NCBI RefSeq assembly: GCF_900113185.1
Contig: NZ_FOZD01000001.1
Location: forward strand, 868,001-932,000
DNA: 64,000 bases
Source: Agromyces sp. CF514
GTDB taxonomy: Bacteria > Actinomycetota > Actinomycetes > Actinomycetales > Microbacteriaceae
Direction of reading: 5' to 3'
The notes beneath the pieces were generated by a model that was given only the letters and a program-made list of their open reading frames with translations, ran no database searches and had not been told where the DNA came from. Shown piece after piece: positions 60,636-64,000 of this stretch; the first letter of the stretch is position 1, and every line of letters starts with the position of its first letter. The position numbers were made by a program, and so were the translations under genes.

Positions 60636-62128
60636 ACCGGCAGGTACCCCGTCTGCCAGCGCTCGAGGCGGTCGAACGGCTCGCGCCCGCGGAGGAATCC
60701 GAGCTGCAGCCACGCGGCCCAGGCCAGGTTCGCGAGCAGGATCAGGTTGAGCCCGAGCGAGGCCGTCTTGTTCGGGCTGAAGCCGAACTCGCCGGTGCGC
60801 CCGACCATCGCGACGAGCACGAAGAGGTCGACCACGAGCGCCGCGACGAGCATGACGAGCTGGATGCGGTCGAACCAGCCGGGACGCTGCAGCGGGTCGC
60901 GCGACGAGTACGAGTACACGAGCAGCCCGAGCACGACGACGAGCACGAGGTCGAAGGCGATGAGGAGCTCGCGATCGGCGTCGACGATGTTCCACTGCAG
61001 GGTCGCGGCGACCACGAGCGCGATGAGCATGAGCGTGAACAGCGGCGTGAAGACCTTCGTGAGCACGGGGGCGATGTTCTCGATCACGCGCTGCTTGGCA
61101 TCGACGAGCCAGGCGGCCACGAGTACCGCGCCCGGGATCGCGCACGGCAGCACCCAGTCGTTGAAGAACCAGAACACGTCGACGCCGATCGTCGAGAACA
61201 CGCCGATCGTGAGCGCCGACAGCGCGCCGCCGACGAGCGCGATGAGCACGTAGTACACGACCCATTCGCCGCTGAAGCGCACGAAGTCCATCCGCGAGTC
61301 GCTGCGGCGCCAACCGCCTCCGACATATGCGAGTCCGGTCACCAGCCACAGTCCGACGATGGCGGCGATCGACGCGATGAGCTCGGTGTCGGTCGGCGGC
61401 ACGCCGAAGACGTACAGGTCGCCCGGCTCGCCCCACGGGAACACGTTGAGCACGAGGGCGGCCAGCATGAACGCGCCCGCGACGGCCAGCACCGGTCCGC
61501 GGGGCGGGCGGTGCCGCCACACGAACCAGGCCGCGAGGAACGGGAGCACGAGCACCGAGAGGTTCCGGAGGAAGAACGCGGGATCCGCGCCGAGCAGCCT
61601 CGCAGCCGTGACCGCGAGTCCGGCGCCGACGCCGAGCCCGAGGGCGACGGCGAGCCCGTTGGAGCGCTTCCAGAACGGGGTGCGCCGGCCCGCGGCATCC
61701 GCTCGGTCGAGGGCTCCGGATGCCTCGGCGTACCCGTCCGTGCCCGGCGCGCCCTGAGCGCCCGAGTCGTCGTCGAGCACGAGCTGCTTCCAGAGGCGCT
61801 CGGAGTGCACGCGGGCGTACTCGTGCGAGAGGTCGTCGACCGCGCCGAGGCGTTTGACGGCCACGAGGAACGCCTCGTCTTCGTGGAGTCCGACCTCGCG
61901 CAGTGCGTCGACGCGGTCGAGCAGGTGGCTCTCGAGCTCGTCGAGGTCTGCGCTGGTCACGGCGTCGTGGCGCTGCATCCATGCGCGCCAGGAGGCGACG
62001 AGTGCGCCGAGCTCATCAGGAGCGCCGGGGCCGGGCCTGGGAGCGTGTCCGTGGCCGTCGGCCGGGGTCGCGGCGTCAGGGCGGTCGGGGCCGTCCGTTG
62101 CGGCCGAGCGCGGGGTCTCGGGCGCCAT
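60575..62128 (-). CDS. permease-prefix-domain membrane protein, PadR partner
   Basis: The 517-residue product has an N-terminal soluble domain (residues about 40-120, WRAWMQRHDAVTSADLDELESHLLDRVDALREVGLHEDEAFLVAVKRLG), which is the permease prefix domain 1 pattern. About twelve membrane helices follow from about residue 160 to the end, resembling DUF4153-type membrane proteins. The prefix domain is typically found just downstream of PadR genes. No enzyme motif is visible. ATG 62128 follows the PadR stop after one base. Confidence 0.8.
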   Translation of the reverse strand: MAPETPRSAATDGPDRPDAATPADGHGHAPRPGPGAPDELGALVASWRAWMQRHDAVTSADLDELESHLLDRVDALREVGLHEDEAFLVAVKRLGAVDDLSHEYARVHSERLWKQLVLDDDSGAQGAPGTDGYAEASGALDRADAAGRRTPFWKRSNGLAVALGLGVGAGLAVTAARLLGADPAFFLRNLSVLVLPFLAAWFVWRHRPPRGPVLAVAGAFMLAALVLNVFPWGEPGDLYVFGVPPTDTELIASIAAIVGLWLVTGLAYVGGGWRRSDSRMDFVRFSGEWVVYYVLIALVGGALSALTIGVFSTIGVDVFWFFNDWVLPCAIPGAVLVAAWLVDAKQRVIENIAPVLTKVFTPLFTLMLIALVVAATLQWNIVDADRELLIAFDLVLVVVLGLLVYSYSSRDPLQRPGWFDRIQLVMLVAALVVDLFVLVAMVGRTGEFGFSPNKTASLGLNLILLANLAWAAWLQLGFLRGREPFDRLERWQTGYLPVYLAWAAILVVVFPPVFGFA

Positions 62129-62129
62129 G

Positions 62130-62495
62130 TCAGACCGTCCCGAAGGCCAGGCGCATGCGCGGGCCGCCGTCGTCGGGCCAGACCTTGCTCAGCACGTCGC
62201 CCACGACCGACCACTGGCGCCGCTGCTCGGCGAGCACGCCGGCCCCCTGCTCGGTCAGGCGGTAGTGCTTGCGCGGGCGCCCGGTGTCGGACTGGCGCCA
62301 CTCGGAGTGCACGTGGCCGAGGCGCTCGAGCCGGTGCAGCAGGGGGTAGAGCATGCCGTCGCTCCACTCGAGCTCGCCGCCAGAGAGCGCGGTGATGCGC
62401 TGCAGGATCGCGTACCCGTACGACTCGCCGTCGGCGAGGATGCCGAGCACGACCGGGGTCGCGGCCGCCGCGACGAGGTCTTTGCCGATGCGCAT
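62130..62495 (-). CDS. PadR-family transcriptional regulator (short form)
   Basis: The 121-residue product is a compact PadR winged helix (ATPVVLGILADGESYGYAIL, then LYPLLHRLERLGHVHSEWRQ and RKHYRLTEQGAGVLAE) with a short dimerisation helix. AGGAGG lies about 7 nt before ATG 62495. It is cotranscribed with the membrane protein gene. Two palindromes with arms ATACCTYG upstream fit a self-repressing PadR circuit. Confidence 0.92.
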   Translation of the reverse strand: MRIGKDLVAAAATPVVLGILADGESYGYAILQRITALSGGELEWSDGMLYPLLHRLERLGHVHSEWRQSDTGRPRKHYRLTEQGAGVLAEQRRQWSVVGDVLSKVWPDDGGPRMRLAFGTV

Positions 62496-62520
62496 GGTGT
62501 TCCCTCCTGCGTTGGTGCGT

Positions 62521-62539
62521 ACCTTGCAGCTCAAGGTAT
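62521..62539. promoter_or_regulatory. PadR operator 1 (ACCTTG-CAGCT-CAAGGT)
   Basis: Perfect 6-bp arms with a 5-bp spacer (62521-62537), followed by AT, giving the right half CAAGGTAT. It matches the arms of operator 2 except one position per half. Confidence 0.65.
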
Positions 62540-62552
62540 CTGGATCAGCAAT

Positions 62553-62573
62553 ATACCTCGCACTGCGAGGTAT
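62553..62573. promoter_or_regulatory. PadR operator 2, 21-bp palindrome
   Basis: Arms ATACCTCGCA and TGCGAGGTAT are perfect reverse complements around one central C. It lies 58-78 bp before the PadR start codon; centres of the two operators are 34 bp apart. Confidence 0.75.
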
Positions 62574-62583
62574 CGCCACTCGC

Positions 62584-62611
62584 GCCTCGCACCTCGCACC
62601 TCGCACCTCGC
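62584..62611. repeat. 7-bp tandem repeat ACCTCGC (four units)
   Basis: GCCTCGC (62584-62590) is followed by three exact ACCTCGC units (62591-62611). The unit equals the half-site of PadR operator 2. Confidence 0.75.
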
Positions 62612-62618
62612 GCCCCGT

Positions 62619-62687
62619 CCCCGTCGTTCAGTCACGTGTGGTCGCTTCGCGCGCCGGAGAGCGACCACAAGTGACTGAACGACGGGG
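62619..62687. repeat. palindromic element B1, upstream of DUF559 gene 2
   Basis: 27-bp arms (62619-62645 with 62661-62687; 26 of 27 pair) enclose a 15-nt loop. The inner ends are GTGGTCGC and GCGACCAC, as in A1. The outer arm word is GTCGTTCAGTCAC. It lies 114 bp before the ATG of the nuclease-like gene. Confidence 0.93.
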
Positions 62688-62801
62688 GATCGGGGGTGCT
62701 CACACGGCGAGCGCTCCTCCCCAGGCGCGGCCGGATCGTCGAAACGCACTCGGGCGACGTCCGCTCCGGGCGCGCGCCGAGCCGACCGGCACACTCGTCG
62801 G

Positions 62802-63698
62802 ATGCGTCGACCGACTCCGCTTCCGGTATCCCTCGTCGATCGGCCGTTCACGGCTCCTGAGGCGATCGCATCCGGGGTTTCGCGGCGCAGGCTCCGCAGC
62901 GGCGACCTGGCCCGACCGTTCCGTGGAGTCCGGGCGCCCCGCGCCGATGAGGCAGTCGCGCATCGGTGCGCCGCGTACGCCACCGTCATGCCCCCCGGCC
63001 AGGTCTTCTCGCACGCCACGGCAGCGATGCTGCTCGGCCTCCCGTTGCCGCGCGCCGTCGAACGCGACGCACGCGTGCACGTGACCGCTCTCGAAGGCGG
63101 CCGGGCACCGAGGCGGAGCGGCGTCGCCGGATACTCCACGACGGGGCATCCGTTGGTCCGGCAGGTTCGCGGGCTCCGCGTGCTGGCACCGGCCGATGCC
63201 TGGTGCTCGCTCGCGGGTCTGCTCCGACATGACGACCTCGTCGCCGCCGGTGACCGGCTCGTGGGCCTGCCGTCGCCGATGGCGACGTTCGACGAGATCG
63301 ACCGGGCGATCGTGCGTCACGGCAACCGAGCGGGCGCGGCGAAGCTGCGCCGAGCTCGGGCGGACCTCCGCGCGGATTCCTACTCGCGCCCCGAGACGCT
63401 CGCGCGCCTCGCCCTGATCCGCGCGGGCCTCCCCGAACCCGAACCGAATGGGGTCATCGAGCTCCGATCCGGTCGCCGCACGCGCGGAGACCTCGTGTTC
63501 CGCGCCTATCGGGTGCTCGTCGAGTATGACGGCGAGCAGCATCGGCTCGACCTCGAGCAATGGACGACGGATGTCACGAGGCTCAACGACCTCGCCGCCG
63601 ACGGCTGGCTCGTGATCAGGGCGACGAAACGGATGCCCCGCGCTGAACTCGTGGCGCGCGCGGAATCCGCGCTGCTCGAACGAGGATGGCGGCGCTGA
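62802..63698 (+). CDS. DUF559/Vsr-like endonuclease, copy 2
   Basis: The 298-residue product is a paralogue of 43111-44007, the same length without large gaps. Shared blocks include GVSRRRLR, QVFSHATAAMLLGLPLP, LAPADAWCSLAGLL, HDDLVAAGDRLVGLP and the nuclease core SRPETLARLALIRAGLPEPE, RGDLVFRAYRVLVEYDGEQH. Putative catalytic residues (Glu, Asp, Glu) are all kept, which argues for selection on activity. ATG 62802 gives MRRPTPLP, aligned with copy 1. No clear ribosome binding site is seen. It is flanked by B1 and B2. Confidence 0.87.
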   Translation: MRRPTPLPVSLVDRPFTAPEAIASGVSRRRLRSGDLARPFRGVRAPRADEAVAHRCAAYATVMPPGQVFSHATAAMLLGLPLPRAVERDARVHVTALEGGRAPRRSGVAGYSTTGHPLVRQVRGLRVLAPADAWCSLAGLLRHDDLVAAGDRLVGLPSPMATFDEIDRAIVRHGNRAGAAKLRRARADLRADSYSRPETLARLALIRAGLPEPEPNGVIELRSGRRTRGDLVFRAYRVLVEYDGEQHRLDLEQWTTDVTRLNDLAADGWLVIRATKRMPRAELVARAESALLERGWRR

Positions 63699-63714
63699 CA
63701 CGCCGGCCCCGCGC

Positions 63715-63779
63715 CCGTCGTTCGGTCACTCGTGGTCGCTTCGATGCGGGTATTCCGGCCACGGGCGACCGAACGATGG
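63715..63779. repeat. palindromic element B2, downstream of DUF559 gene 2
   Basis: 25-bp arms (63715-63739 with 63755-63779; about 20 of 25 pair, most misfits G-U compatible) enclose a 15-nt loop. The left arm starts CCGTCGTTCGGTCAC, like B1. It starts 16 bp after the stop codon. Confidence 0.85.
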
Positions 63780-64000
63780 CGTGCGTACGGCGGGCGGGGC
63801 GCGGGCAGCCGGGCATGTTTCCGCGGCGCGGAAATACCGCGGAAGTTCACCCCCCGAACCGTCGGTCGGGGTGCCCCGGCGGCCCGCAGAGTGGAACCAC
63901 AGCCACCCCGGAAGGCGTCGAGGCAGACGCCGGAAGGGCCGCAGGAGACATCCGCCAGAGACATCCGACCGCAGCCGAGGCCACACCGAGGCAGCGCCGG
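63780..64000. promoter_or_regulatory. gene-free end of window with palindrome
   Basis: I see no supported gene here. TTTCCGCG-G-CGCGGAAA (63818-63834) is a perfect palindrome, and CCGCGGAA repeats the right half at 63837-63844. These may belong to the promoter of a gene that starts beyond the window. Confidence 0.4.

Overview
The window is about 70% GC, with almost all third codon positions G or C, strong Shine-Dalgarno sites mixed with probably leaderless GTG/ATG starts, and a tRNA-Trp-secE-nusG-rplK-rplA block typical of actinobacteria. Protein style and the very frequent GGATGCC/GGCATCC word suggest a Microbacteriaceae chromosome (Agromyces or a close relative). That assignment is inference from sequence style, not from a database search.

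Layout. 1-10.9 kb: end of a CsbD-like stress protein, a class I aminotransferase, an MFS transporter, a dGTPase-like HD protein, a large membrane-anchored glycosidase-like protein, tRNA-Trp, secE, nusG, rplK and rplA. 10.9-20.7 kb: acylphosphatase, a DUF1801 protein, then a probable glutarate or omega-amino-acid catabolic region (APC permease, HAD hydrolase, semialdehyde dehydrogenase, a soluble Cache-domain protein overlapping a FadR-type GntR regulator, and divergently a class III CoA-transferase plus glutaryl-CoA dehydrogenase). 21-23.5 kb: a polar amino acid ABC transporter. 23.5-36.3 kb: amine and beta-amino-acid catabolism, with a flavin amine oxidase whose domain order looks circularly permuted, a class III aminotransferase, MmsA, a divergent PucR regulator, another aldehyde dehydrogenase, a cupin and a PuuB-like oxidase. 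36.3-48.7 kb: small regulator/target pairs (PadR, XRE/ScfR, WYL, HxlR), a Dcu-type C4-dicarboxylate carrier, an M20 dipeptidase and assorted hydrolases. 48.7-54.7 kb: potADBC-like polyamine uptake operon with an amidohydrolase. 54.9-60.6 kb: MacB-like export system with a divergent two-component system. 60.6-62.6 kb: PadR regulator and its membrane partner.

Together the 11.8-36.2 kb and 48.7-54.7 kb regions form a nitrogen/carbon scavenging area: polyamine uptake (Pot), oxidation or transamination (amine oxidase, PuuB-like enzyme, class III aminotransferase), aldehyde oxidation (three aldehyde dehydrogenases) and entry of the products into acyl-CoA metabolism (MmsA, CoA-transferase, glutaryl-CoA dehydrogenase).

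The most unusual content is a pair of 298-residue DUF559/Vsr-like nuclease genes (43.1-44.0 kb and 62.8-63.7 kb). Each is bracketed by near-perfect palindromes with 15-nt loops. All palindromes share the inner core TGGTCGC-N15-GCGACCA, but each gene carries its own outer arm sequence, which resembles a REP/RAYT-like unit built on a different nuclease. The circularly permuted, Tat-exported amine oxidase lipoprotein is the second strong lead.
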